Shown: piece by piece, positions 23,902 to 33,917 of the stretch
Position numbering within the stretch: the first letter of the stretch is position 1
Layout: each line of letters begins with the position of its first letter
Source: Lineus longissimus
Taxonomy: Eukaryota > Nemertea > Pilidiophora > Heteronemertea > Lineidae
DNA: 64,000 nt
Assembly: GCF_910592395.1 (NCBI RefSeq)
Contig: NC_088312.1
Span: forward strand, 13,394,001-13,458,000
Direction of reading: 5' to 3'
Notes under the pieces: model-generated
Told to the model about the DNA's origin: nothing
The model's database searches: none
What the model saw: only the letters and a program-made list of their open reading frames with translations
Made by a program: the position numbers and the translations under genes

Positions 23902-26900
23902 TTATGTAGGTCGACTTCCACGGAGTTCCCGCCCTTTCTTCAACCACAGGGCCTTCCTTCTGGCAATGCGATCCTGCTGGGCCAGATGGTTGACGCAACA
24001 ACCAATGGACAATCTGTAGCGAGCTGGTTTTCTTAGATCGTCCCTAGGACGAAACTTGCGGCTGGGTGGTGGATCAGTTGTCACGCTTGGCGCAGAATCA
24101 GAGCTACTCTCAAGGTTACCTAGAACAGTGACCACCTCTGGTGTGCAGAGCGCTGCACCGGAGGCATTCTCGGAGTCGGAATGGCTGTCATGGTTACCTA
24201 GAGCAGTGACCACCTCTGGTGTGCAGAGCGCTGCACCAGAGGCACCAGATACAGGAGAAGTTGGTACTGAGTCAAAAACTGGTTGCAGAAGAGTTTCTCT
24301 AGTTTGCCCTGCTTTTGGGCTAGTCCCGGTGTTGCTATCTTGTTCAGCCTGTGGGTCCTCAGCACGAGAGTGAAAAACCTTGAGGTTATTGAGGTGTACT
24401 ACCTTAGGACGCCGGTTACGTCCATTCACTCGTCTTATCCTGTAATTCACCTCAGATATTTTTTTCAGTACCTCAAAAGGTCCCTCCCAGCGTCTGTGGA
24501 ACTTTGACACTTCCTCTGGCTTCACATGATGGTTACGTAGCAACACCATATCACCCGCACCAAAAGATGTCATCTTAGTCTTCAAGTCATAGTGTGTCCT
24601 TTGCCTTCTCTGGGCCAACTTCAAATTCTCTCGAGCTCTCCTGTGGGCAGAGTCAATTCGGTCACGGAGTTTCGCGACATGAGCCGTTGTCTCGATGGAG
24701 GGTGTCTCTGGAGCACCAATTACCAGATCCAACGGAACTGTCATCTCCTCCCCAAATGTCATGCAGTATGGAGTCTCTTGAGTGGATGCTTGGATGCTGC
24801 TTCGGAAAGCCATAAGCGATGCTGGAAGGTGTTCATCCCAGTCCAATCCCTCTTGGTCAACCATGGTCATCAGCATATCCTTTAGTGTGCCATTGAAGTT
24901 TTCCACCTGCCCGTTGCACTGGGGGTGGTATGCTGTGGTACGGCTCTTGTGGACATTCAGCAGCTGGCACATTTCAGCAAACACAGTGGACTCAAAGTTC
25001 CTCCCTTGATCACTGTGGAGGTTCTCTGGTGTGCCGAATCGACAAACATAGTCGTTCACCAGAACCTTAGCACAGGTGGTGGCCTTCTGATTTCTCAGAG
25101 CCCAGGCTTCTGGCCATTTTGAAAATGCATCCTGTGCCACCAAGATGTAGCGATGGCCTCTCCTGGAAGGTGGATTGATCGGCCCAACGATGTCTATATG
25201 CAACCGCTGGTTGCGGCGGCCTGCAGGGATGCTCTTAAGGGGTGCCTTGTTACGCTTACCTCCCTTGCATTTTTGGCAGATTTCACAAGTTCTGACAAAG
25301 TCGACCACATTCCTTTTTAAGCCAGGGCGCCAGCAACGCTGTTTTGCCTTCCCAAGGGTCTTGGCCACTCCTAGATGGGCACCAGCAAAACCACTATGGA
25401 TCTCCTCCAGCACTGGGTTAACAAAAGATGAGGGCAGTACTAGGCGAAGCCTGTCATTTTCTGGAGCCCTGCAGTACAAAATGCCATCCTGGATCACCAG
25501 ATTGGGGTGCTGGGCCCATACAGCCCTCTCCGTCCTACTGCATCCCATTATTACTTCTTCCAGTGGCTTGTCAGTTGTTTCCGACACGTGGAGGTACACT
25601 GACCTCAAATCAGGGTCATCCTTTTGCGCTTGCTGGATTTCTTCCCGGTTCCACATGAATTCGGGTGTCTTCAGTCCGGTGGCTTTCCTTGGCGACTGGA
25701 TTGCACTCACCTGTAAGGTTGGAGATTTGGCCTCCGTGGGACCACACGTAGGGCAGTCCCCATGTCGACGCATCCTTTTGGGTCGCCTTGACAGAGCGTC
25801 TGCGTTCCCATGCCTTGTACCAGAGCGGTGTTCTATTTCATAATCAAATTCGGCCAACCTCTCTAACCAGCGAGCAACCTGACCGGACGGCTCCTTGAAA
25901 TTTGACAGCCATTTGACAGCCATATTGTCAGTCCTCACTCGAAAGCGTTTCCCCAGCAAATAGTACCTGAAGTGCTCCGCAAATGTTACTAGTGCCAGCA
26001 TTTCTCTACGCGTGGTGCAATAATTGGTTTCCCCACCTTGAAACACCTTGCTTCCGTAAGCAATCGCCTTCTCTGATCCGTCTTGCTGTTTCTGTGACAA
26101 GACTCCACCCATTGCCTGGTCGCTGGCGTCTGTGTCTAAGACAAACTCCCCTGCCTCTGGACTGAAGTCTGGGTAAGCTAATACCGGGGAAGAGATCAAC
26201 TTTTCCTTTAACGTCCTGAAAGCAATCTCACATTTCTCGGACCACACGAATGGCACCTCCTTCCTTGTCAGGTTGTGAAGAGGCGCCGCTATGTGGGCAA
26301 ACTCTGGCACAAACTGTTGGTAATAAGTGGCAAGTCCCATGAACGAACGAACCTCCGACACATTCGCTGGGGTAGGCCATTCAGCTACTTTGGCAATCTT
26401 GTCTTCCTCGGTGCAGATTCCATCCTTCGTCACTTTGTGGCCGAGAAACTTAACAAGTGGTCGGAATAGCTTGCACCTGGATGGCTTCAGTTTGAGGTTA
26501 GCCGATTCCAAACGAGTGAAAACCTCTTCAAGACGGGACAGGTGCTGCTCGAATGTCTCAGAGTGGACGATTATGTCATCAAGGTATACTAGACAATACT
26601 CCAAGCCCCCCAGGACGATGTTCATCAGCCTAGTGAAGGTGGCCGGGGCTCCAGTGAGACCAAATGGCATAACACGCCATTCATACTGTTTAACCCCCGA
26701 AACAAACGAGGTCTTGGCCCGGTCTTCTGGCGCCATGCCCACTTGCCAGTACCCGCTTGCACAATCGAGGCAAGAGAAGAACTGAGAGCCTGATAGCTTG
26801 TTTAGAGTTTCATCTATCCTTGGCAGTGGTTGCGCAGACTTTACTGAGGTGGCATTCAATCGGCGGTAGTCTATACAAAGGCGAAATGACCCATCATGTT

Positions 26901-28416
26901 TCCGAGCGAGAACAATTGGGGCACTCCAAGGACTCTGTGACTCTTGAATTAAGTTCCGGTCCAGGAGCTCCTTGATGGTCTTGTCTACAAATTCTTGCTG
27001 ATGAGGTGGCACTCGCCTCGGGCGCTGTTTGATGGGTTGTGCTCCTTCAGTGTCGATCGTGTGTTCGGCTATGTGTGTCTGTCCCAGATCAAAGTCACCC
27101 ATTGAGAATACATTTTGATGCCTTCTGACAAGATCTATCACTGCCTCTGTCTGTTGTCCTGAAAGGCCCAACTCAGTCACCTCTAACTTCTCTAGCAAGG
27201 CTCCTAACCTGGCCTCATCTTCCAGCGTACTTGGCTGTTCCGGTGTAGTCTCAACCTTGGTTTTACCAGCAGAACAAATATTCAGATTTTGCACCCCTTC
27301 CTTATCTACCGGTGGGGATCCATCCATCCCAGGGGACAGAATCCTCTCGGCTGACCCAACCTCTGCCACTGGATGGAACCAACCGATTGTCCTGCAGGCC
27401 CTGATAAAAATTGGCTTGTCAGTGAAATTCGCCACTCTCACCGGCATTTTCCCATAGTCGGATGACACCAGGGACCTCCCTGTTGTAAAGCCTATAGTGC
27501 CCTTTTGAGCTTCTATCAGACCTGGGGTGAGATGGCTTTCCTTCCTGCTCCTAGACAGTTTCCCGGCCAGGATCATCTCCGTTCCTGCAGGTATTCTTGT
27601 ATTCCTCCCCATGATCACCCTGCATACCTTGAGGACACCCTGTTGGTTGCGTAGGGGCACCTCATTCCCAGCCACCTCAAGGGTGGCAGTTCTGTAGTCA
27701 ATACTGCAACCCTGAGCTTGAAGAAAGTCACTTCCCAGTAGACACTCGTGGGCTAGGTTCTCAACGACCACAACTGGGTGGCTAAACTGCGAGGATCCAA
27801 GGCCTAATGGTACATCAGCCATCCCAAGAATCTTCAATTCTTCTCCTGTTGCAGACTGTAGGCTTGCATCTACCTCCTGGAGTGGTCGGCCTGAAGAACT
27901 TGGACATCTTCTCCAGAGGTCGCCACTCACTAGAGTAAGAGCTGCACCTGTGTCAAGGAGCATTGTGGTTGGTGTACCTTCAATTTCTCCATTTACATAC
28001 AAGCTGGTGTCTTTAAATGTAATCTGACCAATAGAGAGCGGTCTCCTTTGGTTGGTACCGCCCAATGGCTGAAATTCTACTGCATCTGGGTTTAGGGTCC
28101 CTGTCGATGGTAATGGTGTTTCAGTCTTACCCAGAGCGGTGACTGACTCTGTGCTAGAGATACCCAGAGCGGTGTCTCCAGTATGCCGCCCTCCAGAAAT
28201 GGTGTTGTCATCTGGGACTCTATGGATGGTCTCTTTGGTGGTCATCAGGTGATCCATAGGGACAGATACCCGTACATGCTCAGCATTTGGGGAAATGTAG
28301 CCAGAAGGTGGCAAATCTAGAGCAGTGCCATTCTCGGAGGTAGCCAGAACGTTACCTCGGAGAACCAGTGACTCATTCCCACACCAAATGCCAGCTGGAG
28401 CTTCTACTGATGTCTG
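23902..28416 (-). CDS. pol: Ty3/gypsy Pol polyprotein (PR-RT-RNaseH-IN)
   Basis: A continuous frame of ~1500 codons encodes the retrotransposon enzymes. Numbering from the TTG codon at 28314, the aspartic protease motif DTGA is at ~121. RT has LDCASGY (~516) and YLDD (577-580). RNase H has LDTDAS (~727), E771, D796 and HGNADA (D839). Integrase has an H-H-C-C zinc finger (H973, H980, C1010, C1013) and a DDE triad D1041, D1102, E1138 with the standard 35-residue spacing. A GPY/F-like segment (RRWEGPFEV) follows. I see no chromodomain. The frame stays open back across the gag stop to at least 28416 and is in the -1 frame relative to gag, so a -1 frameshift is the likely route to Gag-Pol. Near the C terminus, ASGAALCTPEVVT occurs twice, 26 residues apart. 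No stop or frameshift is visible, so it looks functional. Confidence 0.97.
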   Translation of the reverse strand, partial: QTSVEAPAGIWCGNESLVLRGNVLATSENGTALDLPPSGYISPNAEHVRVSVPMDHLMTTKETIHRVPDDNTISGGRHTGDTALGISSTESVTALGKTETPLPSTGTLNPDAVEFQPLGGTNQRRPLSIGQITFKDTSLYVNGEIEGTPTTMLLDTGAALTLVSGDLWRRCPSSSGRPLQEVDASLQSATGEELKILGMADVPLGLGSSQFSHPVVVVENLAHECLLGSDFLQAQGCSIDYRTATLEVAGNEVPLRNQQGVLKVCRVIMGRNTRIPAGTEMILAGKLSRSRKESHLTPGLIEAQKGTIGFTTGRSLVSSDYGKMPVRVANFTDKPIFIRACRTIGWFHPVAEVGSAERILSPGMDGSPPVDKEGVQNLNICSAGKTKVETTPEQPSTLEDEARLGALLEKLEVTELGLSGQQTEAVIDLVRRHQNVFSMGDFDLGQTHIAEHTIDTEGAQPIKQRPRRVPPHQQEFVDKTIKELLDRNLIQESQSPWSAPIVLARKHDGSFRLCIDYRRLNATSVKSAQPLPRIDETLNKLSGSQFFSCLDCASGYWQVGMAPEDRAKTSFVSGVKQYEWRVMPFGLTGAPATFTRLMNIVLGGLEYCLVYLDDIIVHSETFEQHLSRLEEVFTRLESANLKLKPSRCKLFRPLVKFLGHKVTKDGICTEEDKIAKVAEWPTPANVSEVRSFMGLATYYQQFVPEFAHIAAPLHNLTRKEVPFVWSEKCEIAFRTLKEKLISSPVLAYPDFSPEAGEFVLDTDASDQAMGGVLSQKQQDGSEKAIAYGSKVFQGGETNYCTTRREMLALVTFAEHFRYYLLGKRFRVRTDNMAVKWLSNFKEPSGQVARWLERLAEFDYEIEHRSGTRHGNADALSRRPKRMRRHGDCPTCGPTEAKSPTLQVSAIQSPRKATGLKTPEFMWNREEIQQAQKDDPDLRSVYLHVSETTDKPLEEVIMGCSRTERAVWAQHPNLVIQDGILYCRAPENDRLRLVLPSSFVNPVLEEIHSGFAGAHLGVAKTLGKAKQRCWRPGLKRNVVDFVRTCEICQKCKGGKRNKAPLKSIPAGRRNQRLHIDIVGPINPPSRRGHRYILVAQDAFSKWPEAWALRNQKATTCAKVLVNDYVCRFGTPENLHSDQGRNFESTVFAEMCQLLNVHKSRTTAYHPQCNGQVENFNGTLKDMLMTMVDQEGLDWDEHLPASLMAFRSSIQASTQETPYCMTFGEEMTVPLDLVIGAPETPSIETTAHVAKLRDRIDSAHRRARENLKLAQRRQRTHYDLKTKMTSFGAGDMVLLRNHHVKPEEVSKFHRRWEGPFEVLKKISEVNYRIRRVNGRNRRPKVVHLNNLKVFHSRAEDPQAEQDSNTGTSPKAGQTRETLLQPVFDSVPTSPVSGASGAALCTPEVVTALGNHDSHSDSENASGAALCTPEVVTVLGNLESSSDSAPSVTTDPPPSRKFRPRDDLRKPARYRLSIGCCVNHLAQQDRIARRKALWLKKGRELRGSRPT

Positions 28417-29675
28417 AGGGTCCGTCCGCCCCGTGACGACCCCGACTTGGAGTTTTCCTGATCATTCTGGGGGCAAGACCTGGCCACATGTCCAGTGCCA
28501 TGACAGTTATAGCACTCTATGGTTGGGCACTGACGGGCCTGGTGACCCCACTCCTTACAACGCCAACAGCGCATGTCCTCAGACGTCCTCTCAGAATTTG
28601 TTGTGCCGGTGGATTCCAACTTGCTTATCCTGGATTCCATCTTCTGCAGCAGGTCCAGAACCTTGCTTATGTCCGAATCTGCTTTCGGTGCAGTGGTCCC
28701 AGAGGTAGCACTTGCCACCCTGCCTTTCCCGGATGATGCACTACCATCATTCCTATCCTCACGCTGCCTGGTCCCCTGTTTGAGAAGGAGCTGTGCAGCC
28801 TCTAGCTGACGCACTTTCCTTATGGCTTCTCCCACGGATTTTGGGGAACTCATGAGAAGTTGTTGCTTAACAGGTTCTGTGGCAGTCACTCCCAACAGAA
28901 ACTGGTCCTTTGCCATCTCTTGTTGTAGGGAAAACCCACTTTCTGGATAAGCATTTAGGGCCAATTCCAATAAAACGTCAGCAAATGTTTCGTAAGATTC
29001 AGAGCTTCCTTGTGTGCGTGCCCTTAATTGTAGTTTATAGTCCTCACGGGTCACATTGTGGAATCTATGCTCAAGTGCACTAGAGAACTCCTCATACGTC
29101 AAGGAAGGGGCCAAGTGCAAATTTGCTACAGCCATGTATGCTTGATGGTCAAGACGCGATAGAATTTGCTGCCTCCTCTCCGACACAGGTATTTTTGTCA
29201 GGTCAGCATATGTGTTAAAGCGCTCAAGCCATATCCGAAAGCTCTGATTAACCATAAATGGTTTGGGGGCCTGCACTTTTGCCGAGGAATGTCGGGCCGT
29301 CCCCTCCTGTTTCAATCTGCTCTTGACTAAGGATGTAAACGAGTCCAGAAATGATGACATCAATTCTCCCTTGTCTGCACCAGCATCCAAATCTTCCCGT
29401 GTCCTCTGTCCAGCAGGGGTCACTGGTGGAAGCGGGGTACTACTGGCTCTCAAAGCGGGTGTACCAGGTGATGCCGGGGACAGGTTCAATGTACGGGGAC
29501 CACTACGCTGGAAGTCCTCAAATCCCACTCTTCGGTAAGGGTTGTGACCTGGTGGTGCACATATACCAGCAGCCCTCGGTGGTCCTCGTGGGGTGTCCAT
29601 GGCCGGGACCACACCCCCCTGCACTATCGGAGTTCTACAATTCTGATCCGTCACCACATCAAAGAATTCAGCCAT
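28404..29675 (-). CDS. gag: Ty3/gypsy Gag (nucleocapsid with two zinc knuckles)
   Basis: This 423-codon ORF begins ATG at 29675 (MAEFFDVVTD) and lies directly upstream of pol. Gag assembles the virus-like particle and packages element RNA. The middle of the protein (SFRIWLERFNTYADLTKIP to AYPESGFSLQQEM) resembles the helical retrotransposon gag capsid domain. The C terminus carries two CCHC knuckles: CWRCKEWGHQARQC (370-383) and CYNCHGTGHVARSC (388-401). It ends GGRTLRHQ then TAG at 28404, with pol open in the -1 frame across that stop. No slippery heptamer is obvious. About 540 bp of leader separate it from the 5' LTR. Confidence 0.95.
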   Translation of the reverse strand: MAEFFDVVTDQNCRTPIVQGGVVPAMDTPRGPPRAAGICAPPGHNPYRRVGFEDFQRSGPRTLNLSPASPGTPALRASSTPLPPVTPAGQRTREDLDAGADKGELMSSFLDSFTSLVKSRLKQEGTARHSSAKVQAPKPFMVNQSFRIWLERFNTYADLTKIPVSERRQQILSRLDHQAYMAVANLHLAPSLTYEEFSSALEHRFHNVTREDYKLQLRARTQGSSESYETFADVLLELALNAYPESGFSLQQEMAKDQFLLGVTATEPVKQQLLMSSPKSVGEAIRKVRQLEAAQLLLKQGTRQREDRNDGSASSGKGRVASATSGTTAPKADSDISKVLDLLQKMESRISKLESTGTTNSERTSEDMRCWRCKEWGHQARQCPTIECYNCHGTGHVARSCPQNDQENSKSGSSRGGRTLRHQ

Positions 29676-30214
29676 ATTTATGAGTTTCGATAATCCTTAA
29701 TGAATATGCAATAAACAAGTATACTCTCCCACCACAACAAATAGCCGACCAGAATTACCGCAATAGAAACACAATATCATTAACTAATGAACAATACTAT
29801 AGTGATTGGCACTACAGAGCGTGTACCACTGGTAATGCAGAACAGAGCGTTAGCACACCTAACAGGCCACCATACATTCGCACTTGTGGACTAGCCCAGT
29901 ACCAGCCATGCAGTGCGCGAGACTGGCAATATAATTATACTAAAAATCCAGGCAGAAAGTTCATGAAAGCCAACCACGGCGCTACAACTCACTAATGCTT
30001 GTGTCTAGGCAATGCCTGCAGTGCTCACCCGACACAAAACTCAATTAAATATAGCACAGTAGCACACAAACGAACGGCGTAAAAACAAGAGGCCGTAATA
30101 CACTGCCGCAGTATATACAACAAGCCCGCACGCAAGCGCGAGTGTCAGATAGGGCCGGCAAAGTTGGGAAATTAACTGCGATCGGGTCCAGAATTCCTGT
30201 ACAGCTGTCACCAG
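29676..30214 (-). other. 5' leader of the gypsy element
   Basis: Untranslated internal region between the 5' LTR and the gag ATG. It holds the presumed primer-binding site at its LTR end (minus-strand TGGTGACAGCTG, about 30213-30202). A spliced RNA for the third ORF would need a donor here or in early gag. I could not choose one. Confidence 0.6.
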
Positions 30215-30462
30215 TGTGAAGTTTCGTCGGGGGTACTTCTCCTTGCTCGGCATTAACTCACGCTAACATACCTTCATGTCTATAAAACTCCTTTATTCCT
30301 TCGACACAGAATCCTCACATCTCATCTAAAACCATGCCGTCTTCACCCTCCCCACTCCTACGGTGTCTCATCATGGTCCCGTCACCCGGCAGCCTCCGAA
30401 GAGACTGGTGGCGCCATCTGGCCGAAGGCCAACACACCAAGAGCTACCAGATCACCACACCA
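30215..30462 (-). repeat. 5' LTR of the gypsy element (248 bp)
   Basis: Reads as identical to 22189-22436. As the upstream LTR in coding sense it should contain the element's promoter. On the minus strand the candidate core is GGAGTTTTATAGACATGAAG. The plus-strand right edge is CACACCA, followed by host MITE sequence ACATATATTTG. Confidence 0.95.
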
Positions 30463-30590
30463 ACATATATTTGAAACATAATTCCATTAACAGTTTTGAT
30501 TTAAGTATTTTTTACTTCATCTAAAAAGGAAAATAATGACAAAAAGTTGAGAATATTTGGTCACATGATGTGCCATGTGACCAAATATTC

Positions 30591-31190
30591 GGCTTATTAT
30601 AAACCGCGAGATGCGTAGTGCGAAATCGCGAGATGCCAACCTCGGTGAGAGTACCACCCGCTCACATGAAGTATTGCAAATAGGAACCTGAAAAGGCGAA
30701 CATTCATGAGACCGAGGCCACGTTGGGGAGGTATCCTTATTTTGATGATCCCATTTGAATATACTCCGATATGCAATGCCTCGCTCTGTACTATACATCG
30801 ATCTGATGAATAGCTGTTTGGAGTGTGGCCGGGTCAGACTTTATGACCTAGTGCTATTTTAGGCATGACGAGACGGTCACCGCGTGCAATGCCCTGTGTC
30901 GGTCAATCGCTGTCTGTATGGTGGTGACTAACATGTATGACGCTATATGCGTATTGCAGAAATATTTGATGCGAATAAGTTCTCAACTTGTCCTGTGTTT
31001 GAAGATACAGTTGCACGTAGTCTTTGTTTTGACGTTAGCCCCACTCTCATTGAAAGAAGAAGTTCACATATATAAATGTAGGCCTAGGTATCGGAAATGA
31101 TGGTTATTGTGATGGTCTAGTGAAGTAGAAAAAAAATGATTACCCATCTCGAGATATCGCGATTTCGCATCTCACGGTTTATAATAAGCG
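30591..31190. mobile_element. 600-bp MITE with ~40-bp TIRs and 9-bp target duplication
   Basis: The ends are GCTTATTATAAACCG followed by CGAGATGCG on the left and the inverse CGGTTTATAATAAGC on the right. The TIRs extend imperfectly for ~40 bp with repeated CGCGAGATG/CATCTCG motifs. CAAATATTC flanks both sides (30582-30590 and 31191-31199). A 9-bp duplication would fit a Mutator-like origin; an 8-bp reading (AAATATTC) would fit hAT. No ORF for a transposase is present. The insertion sits exactly at the end of the palindrome in the host MITE. Confidence 0.85.
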
Positions 31191-31475
31191 CAAATATTCT
31201 CAACTTTTTGTGAATGTTTTCCTCTTTATTCAGAGTCTGAAACAGATAAAATGAGCTAAAGTTATTAGGAATATGATTCATTATATCATTTCATCACTCA
31301 AATGAAGTAGTTACTGAATTCCTCAAAATAAGTGAGTTTTGTGTGCATCAGTGACCTTTTAGTACAGCATTTGTATACCTCTGTTTGTAAACAAACCCTT
31401 GCCGTAATCCGGGCATTCCTCCAAGTCCAAGCGCTGTCCAATGTACGTCTACCGGAGTACAGAGCTATAGTCATG

Positions 31476-31996
31476 ATAGTCGGATTCATAAGTAAATGTC
31501 ACTGCCCTTTTGGGTCGCTGTACAAAAACTACTGGGCCGATTTCTTCAAAGTTTGGTTTTTCTTGAATCTAATTTCGGGACCCAAGAGGATTTCCAAGTT
31601 AGAGATTTGCAAATTATGAAGAAAAAATTTGTCAACTTTGGAGCCCTTCGGCCATTTTGGGGTAATCCAGACAGGCCCCGATTTTTTTTGTGGATCGTTT
31701 TAAATGAAACTTAGCACCTTTGGAGATACACACGAAAAAAAATTAACCTGAACGTTTCAGCAAAATGCATCCAGAAATAAGCAGTACAGAGGAGAAATTG
31801 TCAAAATCAATGCACTACGTCAATGTACACGAATACATACAAACATTTTATTTCGTAACCATGGTTACTGAAATATGAAAATCCTCTTGGTTCCCAAAAT
31901 TTGATTCAAGAAAAACCAAACTTTGAGGAAATTGGCCCAGTAGTTTTTGCACAGCGACCCAAAAGGGCAGTGACATTGACTTATGAATCCGACTAT
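31476..31996. mobile_element. ~520-bp MITE with ~120-bp TIRs
   Basis: ATAGTCGGATTCATAAGT at the left is inverted as ACTTATGAATCCGACTAT at the right. The match continues inward through CACTGCCCTTTTGGGTCGCT and AAGTTTGGTTTTTCTTGAAT for ~120 bp. The interior is AT-rich and noncoding. This element separates the two copies of the AATGCCCGG MITE. The target duplication is unclear. Confidence 0.8.
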
Positions 31997-32362
31997 AATA
32001 CAATCGCCATGTAACAACTTGGAAAGTCATCAAATTTTACCAAAACAAAACCTCTCCCAACACAACCTTGGCACTTTTCAGACATGTCAGATACTTGATA
32101 ATCATTAGTACATACATGTAGGCTATGCCATGAAACTCGGCGGATAATCGTTTGAGACCTTTCCTATCCTGCCGAGTACATGTTCTCGCAGGGGAAGGCA
32201 GCAGTGGTGAGATTAAACCTTTTTGGGGCGCACATTTGACATTCCCACAAAGAACCCACCGTCACATTTTGATATCCATTATGTTCACAAGAGTCTAAAC
32301 TCCACAATAAACACGTCCACGAAGTAATTTTGACTAAGTAAACCTTCTGAATCAGGGAACCA
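31997..32362. other. Intergenic between MITEs
   Basis: About 365 bp containing no repeat or gene that I recognise. Confidence 0.5.
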
Positions 32363-32708
32363 ATGCCCGGATTACGGGCAAGGGTTTGTTTACCAACAGA
32401 GGTATACAAGTGCTGTACTAAAAGGTCACTGATGCACACAAAACTCACTTATTTTGAGGAATTCAGTAACTTTACTTCATTTGAGTGATGAAATGATATA
32501 ATGAATCATATTCCTAATAACTTTAGCTCATTAATCTGTTTCAGACTCTGAATAAAGAGGAAAACATTCACAAAAAGCTGAGAATATTTGGTCACATGGC
32601 ACATCATGTGACCAAATATTCTCAACTTTTTGTCATTATTTTCCTTTTTAGATGAAGTCAAAAATACTTTAATCAAAACTGTTAATGGGATTATGTTTCA
32701 AATATATA

Positions 32709-33458
32709 CACATCAACAAAAGTAAGTCCCCCCCCCTAAACAATTGATCATAACTTTTATAGTATTAATGAGAATGCAATGAAAATTGCAGGACATCATG
32801 ATAAGATACTTTGACACAATCGGTAAAAGTTACAGCGCAATACATATTGTTACGCATGAATGAGCCTCAATTGAATGAAAAGAGTGCCATTTCAAAAATA
32901 ACAAAACCTTGTATATCTTTCAAAATGTATTCTTTTCGAATTACAGATCGATTTCGGCTACTGTTAAACATTTTCAGTAGCTGGTGTATCCACTGTTGCT
33001 GTATTCTTATGACTTGAAGGTACCTATTGCGCATTCTGTGGATCAAGTGCCGTATCCTGCTGTCGGATGTAAATCCACACCAGTCCCGTTGCAGGTATGC
33101 TGCCAAATCGTTCAAGTTGGATTGTTCTGTGATCCTGCGATAAACTCACCTCTTGAGTTAGTCCCAAAGGTGTTCAATCGGATTTAAATCCGGGGAATTT
33201 GCTGGCCAAACCATCCTCTTAAAATGTTCCTCTGGTTAAGAACTGGTCAACAACTCAGTGCGGACAACTTGTTGGGCCAATCTTGTTATTTTTGAAATGG
33301 CACTCTTTTCATTCAATTGAGGCTCATTCATGCGTATTAAGTATTGCGCTGTAACTTTTACCCATTGTGTCAAAGTATGGTATCATAATGTCCTGCAATT
33401 TTCATTGCATTCTCATTGATACTTTAGAAGTTATGATGAATTGTTTAGGGGGGGACTT
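32709..33458 (-). pseudogene. Tc1/mariner remnant with long TIRs and transposase C-terminal fragment
   Basis: Inverted repeats of ~170 bp (32720-32900 and 33290-33455) share CCCCCCCTAAACAATT and CAATTGAATGAAAAGAG. Between them, on the minus strand near 33205-33150, the frame reads WPANSPDLNPIEHLW, the hallmark segment around the last catalytic acidic residue of Tc1-like transposases. It is followed by a degraded tail ending NDLAAYLQRDW. The catalytic N-terminal parts are absent, so this is an internally deleted, immobile derivative. The left edge abuts TA (32707-32708). The right TIR lacks its last ~16 bp. Confidence 0.85.
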
Positions 33459-33464
33459 TATGTT

Positions 33465-33917
33465 CAGGGTCCCTCCACATCCTTGAATTTCTTGAAATCC
33501 TTGAATTATGCCTTTTGTCCTTGAAAACCTTGATTTCCTTGAATTACAGTACATTCAGGCCTAAATTCTGGGATTATCCTTGAATTAACTGTTATGGCTT
33601 ACATTCATTTTCTGAGCTTGTTTGTTTGGGCCCTGGCGGTGTGTTTTTGCATCAAACCTAATTTACGATCCTGATTGTTCCCTGCCGGTCAGGCTCGAGT
33701 ACATGTGAAGAGCTGATTACTGTACACACACATTGCCAACTCCATGACTGTCACCATCCTCAAAATTACTCATTTATGTTTTTCTTGTAGTTATTTCTTC
33801 GTAATTTATGTGAATTGTTTAAAAATAATTTGGGATACTTGAATTTCGCTTTTTCTGACCTTGAGATATCCTTGAGATATCCTTGAATTTTTTGCAGTAC
33901 CTGGTGGAGGGACCCTG
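33465..33917. mobile_element. 453-bp nonautonomous element, TIR CAGGGTCCCTCCAC
   Basis: CAGGGTCCCTCCAC opens the element and GTGGAGGGACCCTG closes it. TATGTT flanks both sides (33459-33464 and 33918-33923). The interior is built from CCTTGAATT-type motifs (CTTGAATTTCTTGAAATCC, CTTGAATTATCC). The short TIR beginning CAGGG is hAT-like, but a 6-bp duplication is shorter than the usual 8 bp, so the superfamily is uncertain. Confidence 0.8.

Larger units (their letters stand above)
22189..30462 (-). mobile_element. Ty3/gypsy LTR retrotransposon, complete, ~8.27 kb
   Basis: Two 248-bp LTRs, identical by eye and bounded by TG...CA, flank an internal region with Gag, Pol and a third ORF, all on the minus strand. 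Pol has the order protease, RT, RNase H, integrase, which defines the Ty3/gypsy group. The 5' LTR in coding sense is 30215-30462. Immediately downstream on the minus strand is C then TGGTGACAGCTG, a plausible tRNA primer-binding site (TGG start), but I cannot name the tRNA. A purine-rich GGTGGGGA abuts the 3' LTR as a polypurine tract. Identical LTRs and long open frames argue for a very recent, possibly competent insertion. The flanks show no 4-6-bp target duplication. Confidence 0.95.
22057..31417. mobile_element. MITE copy 1 (TIR AATGCCCGG), split by a gypsy element and a 600-bp MITE
   Basis: The left end (22057-22188) starts AATGCCCGGATTACGGGC. The right end (up to 31417) finishes as its inverse. 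The TIRs are about 95 bp and include ACAAATGCTGTACTAAAAGG. Removing the gypsy element (22189-30462) and the 600-bp MITE (30591-31190) leaves ~485 bp. This reads colinearly, in opposite orientation, with MITE copy 2 at 32363-34053. The core contains a perfect 16-bp-arm palindrome, GAATATTTGGTCACAT and its inverse (30551-30590). No transposase is encoded. Confidence 0.85.

Noticed and set aside
24056-29683. Many plus-strand frames of 60-222 codons opposite gag and pol
   Set aside because: They are antisense shadows of long, clearly functional minus-strand frames and carry no motifs.
22189-30462. Errantivirus-type element with a true envelope gene
   Set aside because: The third ORF shows no signal peptide, furin site or transmembrane anchor and instead fits an SGNH hydrolase.
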